Shown here: piece by piece, positions 26,401 through 35,480 of the stretch
Layout of the letters: each line of letters starts with the position of its first letter
Numbering within the stretch: position 1 is the stretch's first letter
Source of the DNA: Massilia sp. TS11
GTDB lineage: Bacteria > Pseudomonadota > Gammaproteobacteria > Burkholderiales > Burkholderiaceae_D
Direction: 5' to 3'
NCBI RefSeq assembly: GCF_022012445.1
Contig: NZ_JAKLTS010000001.1
Coordinates: 124,001-188,000 of the forward strand
DNA: 64,000 nucleotides
The notes under the pieces: generated by a model
Told to the model about the DNA's origin: nothing
Seen by the model: the letters and a program-made list of their open reading frames with translations, nothing else
The model's database searches: none
Made by a program: the position numbers and the translations under genes

Positions 26401-29400
26401 GCCTGGCTGTTGAAGGCGCCCACCTGGTCGGTCGTCAGGGCCAGCAGCTGGTCGCTCGACAGGGCCGGCGTCTGCGCCGACGACAGGGCGGCGATGTCGA
26501 CCAGCTCGATCGCGGCGATCTGGTCGGCGCGCAGCGCGCGCAGCGCGGCCGTGTTGAGGGCGCGCACCTGGGCCGTGCTCAGCGCCACCACCTGGTCGGT
26601 GCTCAGGGCCAGCACCTGGTCGGTCGTCAGGCTGTACACCTGGTTGGTGCGCAGCATGGCCAGATGCTCTTCGTCGAGCGCGGCCAGCTGGTCGCTCGTC
26701 AGCGCGGCGATCTGGGCCGAATTCAGGAAGCGCAGCTGGCTCATGTGCATCAGCTGGTCGCCGGTCAGCACCTGGATCTGGCGCGTGCTGAGCGCGCGCA
26801 GGGCGGCGCTGTTCAGATAGCCGATCTGGTCGGTCGTGAGCGCCAGCAGCTGGTCCGAATTGAGCAGCGGCGTCTGCTGCGAACTGAGGGCGCTGACCCC
26901 GTCCACACTGAGCAGCGGGAGCTGGTTGCTGTTCAGGCCCAGCACGGCATTCGTGCCCAGCGAACGCACCTGCAGCGTCGTCAAGGCCGCGATCTGGTCG
27001 GTCGTGAAGGCCCCGCTCTGGTCCGAGCGCAGCGCCAGCATCTGCGACGAGCGCAGGGTCTGGATGTGGGCCGTGTCGAGCACCATGATCTGGTCGCTCG
27101 ACAGGGCCTGCACCTGCAGCGAGGACAGGGTGGCCAGGGTCGAGAAGGCGGCCAGCTGGTCGACCGTCAGGGCGCGGATGTGCTGGGTCGTCAGGGCCCC
27201 CAGCGCCAGGCTGTTCAGGGCCGCGATCTGCACCGTTGCCAGCGCCGCCACCTGGTCCGAGCCGAGCGCGGCGACCTGCTCGGCGCGCAGGGCGCCGAAG
27301 TCCTCGAGCTCGATCAGGGGCAGCTGGCCGGCCGTCAGCCCGCGCAGCGCGGCCGTCGACAGGGCCGCCATCTGGCGCGTGGTGAAGGCGGCCAGCTGGA
27401 TGTCGAGCAGACTGCCCAGCTGGGCGCTGGTGAGCGCCGCCACCTGGGCCGTCGCCAGCGTCTGCACATGGGCCGAATCGAGCCCCTGCAGCTGGTCGCT
27501 GGTCAGGTAGGCGATGTCGCCCACATTCAGCGCCACCAGCGAGGCCAGGGCCAGCAGCTGGGCCGGGCTCAGGAAGCCGATCTGGTCGCTGGTGAGCGCG
27601 TTCAGGGCGCTGCTGCTGAGCACCGTCATCTGCAGCGTCGTCAGGCTGCTCAGCTGCAGGCTCTGCAGGGCCTGGGCCTGGGCCGTGCGCAGCTGGCTCA
27701 GGTCGTCCGTTTCGATGGCCGCCACCTGCTCGGCCGTCAGGCCGCGCAGGGCGAGCGGATTGAGGGCGCGGAACTGGGCGCTCGACAGGGCCGCCACCTG
27801 GTCGCTGGTCAGAATCTGGATCTGCTGCGAGTTCAGGCTGGCCATCTGGGCGGTCGAGAACAGGCTGACCCGGGTCGGGTCGATCTGCGCGAACTGGTCG
27901 GTCGACATGGCGCCGATCTGGGCGCTGCTGAGCACGGCGTAGTTCGGGATCACCGCCACCTGGTAGGGCAGCAGGGCCGCCATCTGGCCCGTGCTCAGGG
28001 CCTGCAGCTGGCGCGAGCCGAGGTTGGCGATCTGGAAGGTGGTCAGGGCCTGCAGCTGGTCGCTGTGCAGGGCCTTGATCTGCAGCGTGCTCAGGGCCGC
28101 CAGGTCGTCGGTGTCGATCAGCGGAATCTGGGCCAGGCTGAAGCCGGGCAGGGTGGCCGTGGTGAAGGCCTGCCACTGGGCCGTGCTCATCGCCGACAGC
28201 TGGGTCGGATCGAACACCGCCACCTGCAGGCTGGTCAGGGCGGCGATCTGGCGCGTCGTCAGCGTCAACAGGCTGCTGGTGGTCAGGGCCGCCAGCCGGT
28301 CGGTGCCGAGCGTGGCGATCTGGCGCGTGCCCATCGCCCCGAGCGAACCGAATACCATGAACTGGTCGGGCGAGAGCGCGGCCAGCTGGGCGCTGTTGAG
28401 TACGGCCAGGCTGGCGCTCGTGAACGCGGCGATCTGGTCGGTGCTGAGCGTGGCCAGCTGGTCCGAATTGAGCACCGCCACCTGGTTCGTGCGCAGGGCC
28501 GCGAAAATCTCCGTCGGCAGCAGGCCGATCTGGTCGCTGCGGATCGCCGCCACCGCCGTCGTCGTGAGCGCGCGGAAATTGGCCGTGCCGAGCGCGGCCA
28601 GCTGCGGCCCGCTCAGATTGCTGATCGCCAGGGTCGGCAGGGCCGCCGCCATCGCCGCATTCATGGCCGCGATCTTGTCCGTGCCCAGCACCGCGTACTG
28701 GTCCGAGCGCAGCGCCGCCACCTGCAGCGCGCGCAGGGCGGCAAAATCCTGGCTCTCCATGGCGATGATCTGCTGCCCGCTCAGCAGCTGGATGCCATTC
28801 GTGCCCAGCGCCACCACCTGGGCCGTGTTCAGGGCCGCGATCTGCGGGTCGCCCAGGGCCGCCAGCTGGGCCGAACTCAGGGCCATGATCTGCAGCGAGC
28901 GCAGATCCTGCAGCTGCAGCGTGTTGATGCTGGCCACCTGGTCGGTCGTCAGCGCCCGCACCTGGGCCGTGTTGAAGGGCTTGAGCGTCGTCAGCGCGGC
29001 CAGCTGGGCGGCCGACAGCGCCGCCACCTGGGCCGTGCGCAGATTTGCGATCTGGTTGGTGTTGAAGGCCGCCAGCTGGCTCGGGTCGAGCGCCGCCAGC
29101 TGGCTGGTGTTCAGGGCCATGATCTGCAGCGAGCGCAGGGCCGCCACATCATTCGTTTCGATCGACACCAGCTGGGCCGTGTCGAGCGCGGCCACGGCCT
29201 GGGTGCTGAGCGCGGCCAGCTGGTTGCTGGTCATCGCCTGCAGCTGGCTGCCGAGCAGGGCGGCCGCCTGCACACTGGTCAGGGCCGCCACCTGCAGGGC
29301 CGAGAACAGCACCAGGTCGTCGGTCGGAATGGCCACGATGCGGCTGGTCGGCAGGGCCGCGATCTGGGCCACGCTATAGCTCGAGATCGAGCCCAGTTCG

Positions 29401-32400
29401 AGCTGCTGGGCCGGCGACAGGGCGCCCACCTGGGTCCCGCTCAGAGCGGCGATTTCGGCCGTCGTGAAGGCGCGCAGCTGGGTGTTCGACAGGGCCGTCA
29501 GCTGGTCGGTCGTGAGCGCCCGGATCTGGGCCGTGGTCAGGCCCGCGATGCCATACGTGGTCAGGGCCTGCACCTGGTCGATCGCCAGCGCGCTGATCGC
29601 CGCCGGGCTCAAGGCGCGCAGCTGCAGGGTGTTGAGCACGGCCAGCGCGTCCGCATACAGGCCGCCGATCTGGTCGCTGCCGAGCGCGGCCAGGTGATTC
29701 GTCTTCAGCGTGGCCAGCTCGGTCGTCGTCAGATACGCGAGCTGGTCGCTGCGCACGGCCGTGAACTGGCGCGAGCTCATCTGCAGCATGAAGCTCAGGG
29801 CGTCGAACTGGGCCGGGCTCAGGGCCGCCACCTGCTGGGTCGCCAGGCCCGGCACCTGGACCGAGGTCAGGGCCGCGATCTGCAGCGTGCTCATGGCCGC
29901 GATCTGGTCGCTCGTCAGGCCGAGCAGCTGGTTCGAGCGCATCAGCTGCAGGTCCTGGGTCTCGAGCGCGCCGGCGCCGGCGGCCGACAGGGCCGCCACC
30001 TGCTGGCTCGAGAGGAAACGCACCTGCAGCGTGGTCAGCGCTGCCACTTCGTCGGTGCGCAGGGCGGCCAGCTGCTCGGTGCCGAGCGCCGCCACCTGGG
30101 TCGAGCGCAGGGCCGGAATATTGTCCGAGCCGAGCTGGTTGATCTGGTCGGTCGACAGGGCCGCCACCTGGCGCGTGGTGAAGTAGCCGAGGCTGCCGAT
30201 GGCGTCGAGCTGGGCCACGGTCAGGGCGCGCACCTGCTGGGTCTCCATGGCCGCGATCACATTCGAGGCCAGGCCGGCCAGCTGGAGCGTCGTCAGGGCC
30301 TGGATCTGGTCGCTGTTGAAGGCCTGCACCTGCAGCGCGCGCAGGGCGCTGAGCTGGCTGGTGGCCATGCCGGCCAGCTGATAGGCCTGCAGCCCGGCCA
30401 GGGCGCTGCTGGTCAGCGCCTGGATCTGGGTGGTCAGCATGGCGTTCAGCTGCAGCGTCGTCAGGGCGCTGGCCTGGACGCTGGTCAGGCCGGCGATCTG
30501 GCTGGTCTTCAGGCTGGCCAGCGACAGGGTCGACAAGGTCGCCACCTGGTCCGAGCCGAGCGCCGCGATCTGGTCGGTCGTAAATGGCGCGAGCGAGGCC
30601 AGCACCGAAATCTGGGCCGAGGACAGGGCCGCCTTCTGGCTCGCCGACAGGGCCGCGATCTCGCTCGTGTTCAGGGCCGCCACCTGCAGCGTCGACAGCG
30701 CCGCGATCTGGTCGGTCGTGAAGGCCATCACCTGGGTCGAGCGCAGATTGGCGATGTCGTCGGTCTCGAACACGGCCAGCTGGACCAGCGACAGATTGGC
30801 CACGGCGGCCGTGCTCAGGGCCGCCAGCAGGTTCGTCCCCATGGCCTGGATCTGGGCCGTGTTGAGGCCGGCCACCTGCAGGCTGCCGAGCGCCCCGACC
30901 TGGGTGCTGCCCAGGGTATTGAAGTCGAGCGTCGTGATCAGGGCGATCTGGTCGCTGCTGAGCGCGCGCACCTGGGGCAGACTCAGCGCGCTGAGGCTGG
31001 CCAGGGCATCGATCTGGGCCGAGTCGAGCTGGGCCAGTGTGGCCGTGGCCAGGTCCTTGATCCGGGTCGAGCCGATCGCGGCCAGCTGGTCGGTCGTCAG
31101 GGCCGCCGCCTGGCTGCTGCCGATCGCCGTCAGCTGGCCGCCCTGCAGCTTGCTGAAGTCGAGCGTCTCGATCGCCGCCAGCAGCGCCCCGCTCAGCTGG
31201 GCCAGCTGGGCGGTCGTGAAGGCCGCCACCTGGGCCGTGCTGAAGGCGGCCATCTGGTCGCTCGTCAGGCTGTTGAGCTGGCTCGAACGCAGGGCCGCCA
31301 CCTGCGGCGTCGTCAGGCTGCTCAGGGCCGTGCTGCCCAGCAGCGGCAGGGCGTCCGAACTGAGGAAGGAAATCTGGCGCGTGTTCAGGTACTGGAGGCC
31401 GGCCAGGTGCAGAATTTCGGCCGTGCCCAGCGCCTGCATCTGGGCCGTCGTCAGGGCGCGCAGGCCGGCCGTGCTGATGGCCGCGATCTGGTCGCTCGTC
31501 AGGGCCGTGATCAGCACGCTGCCCAGGGCCGCCACCTGGGGCGAGCGCAGGGCCGCGATGTCGACCGTCTCGATGCTGGCCGCCACCGTCGGATCGAGCG
31601 CCGACAGGGCCGCCGTCGACAGCGCCTGGAACTGGCTGGTCGACAGGGCGATCACCTGGTCGCTGGTCAGGGCATTGACCTGGGCGCTGGTCATCGCCGC
31701 CACCAGGCTGGTGCGCAGGCCGCTGATATTCGCCGTCGACAGCGAGGCGATCTGGGTGGCCGTCATCACCGCCATCTGGGCCGTCGTCAGCCCCGCCAGC
31801 GAGCGCAGGGCCGTCAGGTCGGCCACCGTCAGCACCCGGATCTGGTGGGTGCGCAGGGCGCTCACGCCCTGGCTCGACAGGGCCGCATACTGGTCGGTGC
31901 CAAGCGCCAGCAGCTGGGCCGTCGTCAGCGCCGCGATCTGTTCGGTGCGCAGATTGGCCACCACCAGGGTGCTCAGGGCCGGCACCACGTCCGAGGCCAG
32001 GGCCGCGATCGCCTCGGTGGCCAGGACGCGCAGCTGGCTCGAGCCGAGCACGGCCACCTGGTCGCTGGTGAAGGCGTTGAGCTGGGCCGTCGTCAGGGCC
32101 TGCAGGTGGTGGCTGCGCAGGGTCGCCACGTGCTGGGTCGCCAGGGTCGCGATCTGCAGCGTCGAGAAGGCCGCTACCTGGCCCGTCGACAGCCCGGCCA
32201 GGGTGCGGAAGGCGGCGATCTGGTCGCTCGTCAGGGCCGGAATCTGGTCGGTCGACAGGGCCCCGAGGGCGTCGCTGGTCAGGGCATTGAGCTGGTCGGT
32301 GCGCAGCGCCGCCACCTGATTGGTGTTGAGCACCGCCACCTGGTCGGTATTGAGCACCGCCACATCGGCCGTGGTCAGGGCCGCCACCTGGTCCGAGCTG

Positions 32401-34253
32401 AGGATCGCCACATTGCTGGTGGCCAGGCCGCGCACCTGCTGGGTCGTCAGCGCAGCGAACTGGTCGCTGGTGAGGGCGCGGATCTGGTCCGAGCTGAACG
32501 CGCCCAGCTGGATCACGGTCAGGGCCGCCACATCGGCCGTCACCAGCCCGGCCACCTGGTCGGTCGTCAGCGCCGCCACCTGGCTGGCCGCCCACGGCAG
32601 CAGCGAGCGCAGCGCCTCGATCTGGTCGGTCGACAGGGCCACGATCTGGTGCGTGCGCAGGGCCGCGATCTGGTTGCTGCTCAGGGCCGCCAGCGCGCGC
32701 GTGTCGAGCTGGGTCAGCTGGAGCGTCGTCAGGGCGCGCACCTGCAGCGTGTTCAGGGCCGCATAGTCCTGGGTCTCGAAGGCGGCCAGCTGGCTGCTGC
32801 TCATCACGGCCACCAGGCGCGCGCCCAGGGCCGTCACCTGGTTGGTGCCGATGGCGATGATCTGGTCGCTGTTCCAGACGGCGAACTGCTCGCTGCCGAG
32901 GTTGCCGATCTGGGCCGTGCCGAGCGCGGCCACCTTGTCGGTGGTCAGGCTGGCCACCTGGTCGGTCGTCAGCGCGCGCAGCTGCACGGTGTTCATCCCG
33001 GCCAGGCTGGCAAACGCGCCCAGCTGGTCGGTCGTCAGCACCCGCACCTGGTCGGTGCGCAGGGCCGGCAGGCCGACCGAGGTCAGGGCCGTGATCTGGT
33101 CGGTGGTCAGGAAGGGCAGCTGGTCGGTCGTCAGCGCGCGCATCTGGCGCGAGCTGAAGGCGCGCAGGTCGCGCGTCTCGATCGCCTGCAGCTGGTCGCT
33201 GTTGAGCAGACTCAGGGCCGTCGAGCCGAGCGCGCCGACCTGGCTGCTGCCCAGGGCGACGATCTGGTCGGTCGACAGGTTCATCACCTGGTCCGAGGTC
33301 AGCACGGCGATCGCGTCCGAACTGAGCGAGGCGATGTCGAAGCTGTTCAGGGTCACCAGCTGGTCGGTCAGCAGGGCCAGCATCTGCACTGTCGTCAGGC
33401 CCGACAGGTCGCGCAGGGCGGCCAGCTGTTCCGAGCGCAGATTGACGATGCGGTCGGTGCGCAGGGCCGCCAGGTCTTCGCTGCCGAGCGCGCGCAGCTG
33501 GTCGGTGCGGAAATTGGCCAGCTGGTCGCTCGTCAGGGCCCCGACCTGGGTGCTGCTGAAGGCGGCCACATCGGCCGTTTCCATCACGGCGATGCTGTTC
33601 GGGTCGATCGCCGCCACCGCCGCGCTGTTGAGGAAATAGGCCTGCTGGGTGGTCAGGGCGATCAGCTGGTCGGTGTTCAGGCCGGCCGTCTGGCGCGCCA
33701 GCAGCGAGGCCACCTGGGCCGCGCTCAGCTGGCTGATGGTGCTGGTGGTCAGGCTGCCCAGGGTCACGCTATTGAGCGCGCGCAGGGCCGCCGTGGTCAG
33801 GTCGCGCAGCTGGGTGCTGCTCAGCACATCGAGCTGGTCCGAGTGCACCAGGCTCAGCTGGCTGCTCTGCAGATTGAGCAGCTGGCGCGTCGACAGGGCG
33901 CGGAAGGCGTCCGTGCTGAGCGCGCCCAGCTGCTGGGAATTGAGCACGGCCGCGCCGACCGAACCGAGCACGGGGATATCGGCCGATTCGAAGCCGGCCA
34001 CGGCGGCCGAGGGCAGGGCCGCCCACTGGTCCGAGCTGAGCTTGGCGATCTGGTAGGTCGACATCGCCTGCAGCTGATCGCTGCTCAGGCCGGCCAGGGC
34101 GGCCGTGGTGATCGCGCGCAGCTGGGCCGTATTGAGCAGGGCAATCTGTTCCGTCGTCGCCGGCGCCAGATCACTGCTGGACATGCTGGCGAACCCGACA
34201 GTAGTCAGGAACGGCAGTTGGTCCGTGGTGAAAGAGGCCAGAGAGAAGGACAT
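23451..34253 (-). CDS. Giant 3600-aa octapeptide-repeat protein with Ca-binding-type C-terminus
   Basis: ATG 34253, GGAA 8 bases upstream, 63 bp behind fliR on the same strand. No signal peptide or membrane span. Residues 2-3339 consist of 400 octads, consensus L-[TS]-[TS]-x-Q-[ILV]-x-A, broken by 23 short (5-6 residue) insertions that mark a 134-residue super-repeat. Residues 3340-3500 hold DLNGDGVHTL, DRNGNGQIDDGSELF, DSNGDGRIDQHDA and DANSDGRSEAGEL, calcium-loop-like motifs seen in large type I-secreted surface proteins. The last 100 residues are Ala/Leu-rich. A long beta-solenoid-like or filamentous exported protein is the likeliest reading (inference). The opposite strand is also open for 3621 codons because of the repeat's base pattern, but it lacks motifs. 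Confidence 0.88.
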   Translation of the reverse strand: MSFSLASFTTDQLPFLTTVGFASMSSSDLAPATTEQIALLNTAQLRAITTAALAGLSSDQLQAMSTYQIAKLSSDQWAALPSAAVAGFESADIPVLGSVGAAVLNSQQLGALSTDAFRALSTRQLLNLQSSQLSLVHSDQLDVLSSTQLRDLTTAALRALNSVTLGSLTTSTISQLSAAQVASLLARQTAGLNTDQLIALTTQQAYFLNSAAVAAIDPNSIAVMETADVAAFSSTQVGALTSDQLANFRTDQLRALGSEDLAALRTDRIVNLRSEQLAALRDLSGLTTVQMLALLTDQLVTLNSFDIASLSSDAIAVLTSDQVMNLSTDQIVALGSSQVGALGSTALSLLNSDQLQAIETRDLRAFSSRQMRALTTDQLPFLTTDQITALTSVGLPALRTDQVRVLTTDQLGAFASLAGMNTVQLRALTTDQVASLTTDKVAALGTAQIGNLGSEQFAVWNSDQIIAIGTNQVTALGARLVAVMSSSQLAAFETQDYAALNTLQVRALTTLQLTQLDTRALAALSSNQIAALRTHQIVALSTDQIEALRSLLPWAASQVAALTTDQVAGLVTADVAALTVIQLGAFSSDQIRALTSDQFAALTTQQVRGLATSNVAILSSDQVAALTTADVAVLNTDQVAVLNTNQVAALRTDQLNALTSDALGALSTDQIPALTSDQIAAFRTLAGLSTGQVAAFSTLQIATLATQHVATLRSHHLQALTTAQLNAFTSDQVAVLGSSQLRVLATEAIAALASDVVPALSTLVVANLRTEQIAALTTAQLLALGTDQYAALSSQGVSALRTHQIRVLTVADLTALRSLAGLTTAQMAVMTATQIASLSTANISGLRTSLVAAMTSAQVNALTSDQVIALSTSQFQALSTAALSALDPTVAASIETVDIAALRSPQVAALGSVLITALTSDQIAAISTAGLRALTTAQMQALGTAEILHLAGLQYLNTRQISFLSSDALPLLGSTALSSLTTPQVAALRSSQLNSLTSDQMAAFSTAQVAAFTTAQLAQLSGALLAAIETLDFSKLQGGQLTAIGSSQAAALTTDQLAAIGSTRIKDLATATLAQLDSAQIDALASLSALSLPQVRALSSDQIALITTLDFNTLGSTQVGALGSLQVAGLNTAQIQAMGTNLLAALSTAAVANLSLVQLAVFETDDIANLRSTQVMAFTTDQIAALSTLQVAALNTSEIAALSASQKAALSSAQISVLASLAPFTTDQIAALGSDQVATLSTLSLASLKTSQIAGLTSVQASALTTLQLNAMLTTQIQALTSSALAGLQAYQLAGMATSQLSALRALQVQAFNSDQIQALTTLQLAGLASNVIAAMETQQVRALTVAQLDAIGSLGYFTTRQVAALSTDQINQLGSDNIPALRSTQVAALGTEQLAALRTDEVAALTTLQVRFLSSQQVAALSAAGAGALETQDLQLMRSNQLLGLTSDQIAAMSTLQIAALTSVQVPGLATQQVAALSPAQFDALSFMLQMSSRQFTAVRSDQLAYLTTTELATLKTNHLAALGSDQIGGLYADALAVLNTLQLRALSPAAISALAIDQVQALTTYGIAGLTTAQIRALTTDQLTALSNTQLRAFTTAEIAALSGTQVGALSPAQQLELGSISSYSVAQIAALPTSRIVAIPTDDLVLFSALQVAALTSVQAAALLGSQLQAMTSNQLAALSTQAVAALDTAQLVSIETNDVAALRSLQIMALNTSQLAALDPSQLAAFNTNQIANLRTAQVAALSAAQLAALTTLKPFNTAQVRALTTDQVASINTLQLQDLRSLQIMALSSAQLAALGDPQIAALNTAQVVALGTNGIQLLSGQQIIAMESQDFAALRALQVAALRSDQYAVLGTDKIAAMNAAMAAALPTLAISNLSGPQLAALGTANFRALTTTAVAAIRSDQIGLLPTEIFAALRTNQVAVLNSDQLATLSTDQIAAFTSASLAVLNSAQLAALSPDQFMVFGSLGAMGTRQIATLGTDRLAALTTSSLLTLTTRQIAALTSLQVAVFDPTQLSAMSTAQWQAFTTATLPGFSLAQIPLIDTDDLAALSTLQIKALHSDQLQALTTFQIANLGSRQLQALSTGQMAALLPYQVAVIPNYAVLSSAQIGAMSTDQFAQIDPTRVSLFSTAQMASLNSQQIQILTSDQVAALSSAQFRALNPLALRGLTAEQVAAIETDDLSQLRTAQAQALQSLQLSSLTTLQMTVLSSSALNALTSDQIGFLSPAQLLALASLVALNVGDIAYLTSDQLQGLDSAHVQTLATAQVAALTSAQLGSLLDIQLAAFTTRQMAALSTAALRGLTAGQLPLIELEDFGALRAEQVAALGSDQVAALATVQIAALNSLALGALTTQHIRALTVDQLAAFSTLATLSSLQVQALSSDQIMVLDTAHIQTLRSSQMLALRSDQSGAFTTDQIAALTTLQVRSLGTNAVLGLNSNQLPLLSVDGVSALSSQQTPLLNSDQLLALTTDQIGYLNSAALRALSTRQIQVLTGDQLMHMSQLRFLNSAQIAALTSDQLAALDEEHLAMLRTNQVYSLTTDQVLALSTDQVVALSTAQVRALNTAALRALRADQIAAIELVDIAALSSAQTPALSSDQLLALTTDQVGAFNSQALRALTTRQVGVLTPEQLAGMSSLASFSTAQVRAFTTDQLASLDLSHLNSLGTAQVGALATAQMAAFSTFQIAGLTYDQVRALASDALRALSAEQLLGFGADSASALRTGQIAALTTDQLNSFSTSQLNALSTSTLKALTTAQLRALGPEQIAALATLGAFTSVQVPAFSSEQIPLIDLNQFSTLRSSQLVAFTTVQVASLTTEQIAALTSSQLRGIGSNLIPALSGEQLGAINLGAIYALRSDQAAALRSDQVPLLTSDQVANLHSLAVRALTSVQIRALTSEQISALPSLGVLLTTQVMALSTDQLPLIDLSHIASLKSEQIAVLSTRQVLALTTEQLANLSTSQVRALTAADLNILAQEQLNALTQSEMAALSSVQLAALKTGQLTLLTTEQIQGLSTAGLRALTTQQMRVLTTDQLAALTSLSAFDSNQLEALNSDQIGALDTDHIASIRSTQFANLSSRMLNYLSTYQVASLSLGQVRAISTQALPGLGSDQLAALTPEAISVFNASQAKVLKASQIGLLSTDQVAALHSSAVTSLVTGQLRALSADQLNALNGFVLTSGQISSLTTAQIASLTTQIVASLSTRQVPGLSYQLIGALSTDQISQFAANQMAAIDTRAISVLNTDQLRALRAADMSALSTLQLNALNGSQIGNLTTDQIADLSSLQVRSLKTTLVAAITSDQLAALPIADLKAFTTNQVCVITTTQRAALSDAQLAALPVGSPLVLDLNGDGVHTLSITAGVNFDLFADGAAVPTGWVDRHDGLLALDRNGNGQIDDGSELFGTASVLPDGSRAPDGFAALAALDSNGDGRIDQHDAAYSQLRVWVDANSDGRSEAGELLTLAEAGVASINVQATRTNALDESNWIGLQANFTRTDGSTAQVADVWFVAQRSPVAEQVQAMAAALAEYAAQSSTPAAPTGTSANAPLPGLSGQAGQLAQALRDYEAGQLKPLSEAAASPLEPRLDDRLQQATLAIAKPR
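24237..34253 (-). repeat. 24-bp octad repeat organised in 402-bp super-repeats
   Basis: Reading from 34253 downward, the hexad breaks begin at residues 2, 280, 414, 548, 682, 816, 950, 1084, 1218, 1352, 1486, 1620, 1754, 1968, 2102, 2236, 2370, 2504, 2638, 2772, 2906, 3040 and 3174 (the last is a pentad). Twenty intervals are exactly 134 residues (16 octads plus 6). The exceptions are the first (34 octads) and 1754-1968 (26 octads). Within a module, octad 3 often carries Asp/His/Asn, octad 10 reads [IFM]-E-T-x-D, and octads 8 and 14 have Ala in place of Gln, so whole modules were duplicated, not just octads. Copies have diverged; no long identical blocks are evident. Confidence 0.88.
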
Positions 34254-34316
34254 GGGGTTTCCAGATTGCAGTCTTACAGGTTTATCTTACGCTAAAAAGT
34301 TTCCGCACAGAAATCA

Positions 34317-35153
34317 CTATTTTGTATCGCCGGGCCGCGCCGGGACTTTCCCGACCTGGCCCGGCAGCCACTGCCCGGCCTTGACCGGCAGCAGGCGGCT
34401 TTCTTCGATGCCGCGCGCGAACAGGTTCTGGAAGGGCTGGCTCAGGTAGGGCAGCAGCAGATGCATGACCACCAGCCCGACCCCGAGCGTGACCGGAAAA
34501 CCGATCCCGAAAATATTCAGCTGCGGCGCCGCGCGCGTCAGGATCCCGAGCGCGACGTTGGTAATCAACAGGGCCGCCACCAGCGGCAGCGACAGCTGGA
34601 CCCCGGTGCGGAACAATTCCCCGCCCCAGCGCGCCAACTCGAAGCCGAAGCCGGCCGCGAACGGCTGGCCCGACACGGGCAGGCGGTAAAAACTCTCGGC
34701 CAGCACCTCGAGCACGGCCAGATGGGCATTCACGGCCAGAAACGCCATGGTCGCGAGCAGGGCCAGAAACTGGCTGATCGCGCCCGAGCGCCCCTGCGTC
34801 TGCGGATCGAAAAAGGTGGCGAAGCCGAAACCCATGGTCAAACTGCTCACTTCCCCCGCCATTTCCACGGCGGCAAATACGATCCGCATCGCAAAACCCA
34901 TGCCAAGGCCGATCAACATTTCCTTGGCGACAATCAACAGCCCCTGCCACGAGAACGGATCACTCGCAGGCAAGGCCGGCACGGCCGGCGCGATCACCAG
35001 GGTCAGGGCCAGGCCGAGGCTGACCTTGACAGAAACTGGCACACTCGCATTGCCAAAAAGTGGCGCTGCCGCAACCAGGCCGAGCATGCGCGACAGCGGC
35101 CACAGGATCGCGGCGATCCAGGCATACAGGTCGGCACTCGTCAAACTGATCAT
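34317..35153 (-). CDS. fliR: Flagellar export gate protein FliR
   Basis: 278 aa, six predicted membrane segments, beginning MISLTSADLYAWIAAILWPL with GMGFAMRIVFAAVEMAGEV and LALLATMAFLAVNAHL as family hallmarks. Forms the export gate with FliP and FliQ. Last classical gene of fliL-M-N-O-P-Q-R; 48 bases after fliQ. The Pro/Lys-rich last 25 residues are cytoplasmic tail. No terminator is seen between its stop and the giant repeat gene. Confidence 0.97.
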   Translation of the reverse strand: MISLTSADLYAWIAAILWPLSRMLGLVAAAPLFGNASVPVSVKVSLGLALTLVIAPAVPALPASDPFSWQGLLIVAKEMLIGLGMGFAMRIVFAAVEMAGEVSSLTMGFGFATFFDPQTQGRSGAISQFLALLATMAFLAVNAHLAVLEVLAESFYRLPVSGQPFAAGFGFELARWGGELFRTGVQLSLPLVAALLITNVALGILTRAAPQLNIFGIGFPVTLGVGLVVMHLLLPYLSQPFQNLFARGIEESRLLPVKAGQWLPGQVGKVPARPGDTK

Positions 35154-35201
35154 GATTACGGCAGCCTTGCGTGATTACTTAGTACCTACAGGAAATCTTT
35201 T

Positions 35202-35471
35202 TCAGCCGATCAGACGCGGAATGCTGGTCAGCACATTGCGCATATAGTCGGTCATGATGGCCAGCATCCACGGCCCGGCCACGACCAGGGCGACGAAAAT
35301 CCCGACCAGCTTGGGAATGAAGGACAGGGTCGCCTCGTTGATCTGGGTGGCCGCCTGGAAGATCGACACCACCAGGCCGATCACCAGCGCCACCAGCAGC
35401 AGCGGGGCGGCCACCAGCAAGGTCACCTCCATCGCCTGGCGGCCCATCGTCATCACCATTTCCGGGGTCAT
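35202..35471 (-). CDS. fliQ: Flagellar export gate protein FliQ
   Basis: 89 aa with two membrane helices (EVTLLVAAPLLLVALVIGLV and FVALVVAGPWMLAIMTDYM). MTPEMVMTMGRQAM start and FQAATQINEATLSFIPKLVG loop are typical. Normal length. Nine bases after fliP. Confidence 0.97.
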   Translation of the reverse strand: MTPEMVMTMGRQAMEVTLLVAAPLLLVALVIGLVVSIFQAATQINEATLSFIPKLVGIFVALVVAGPWMLAIMTDYMRNVLTSIPRLIG

Positions 35472-35480
35472 CGCCTACTC

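Noticed and set aside
23430-34295. 3621-codon open frame on the plus strand antisense to the giant repeat gene
   Set aside because: It is a by-product of the 24-bp repeat and GC bias. It has no recognisable domain, is rich in Gly/Arg/Gln/His, and the minus frame has the calcium-loop C-terminus, a start at a module boundary and the same direction as fliR.
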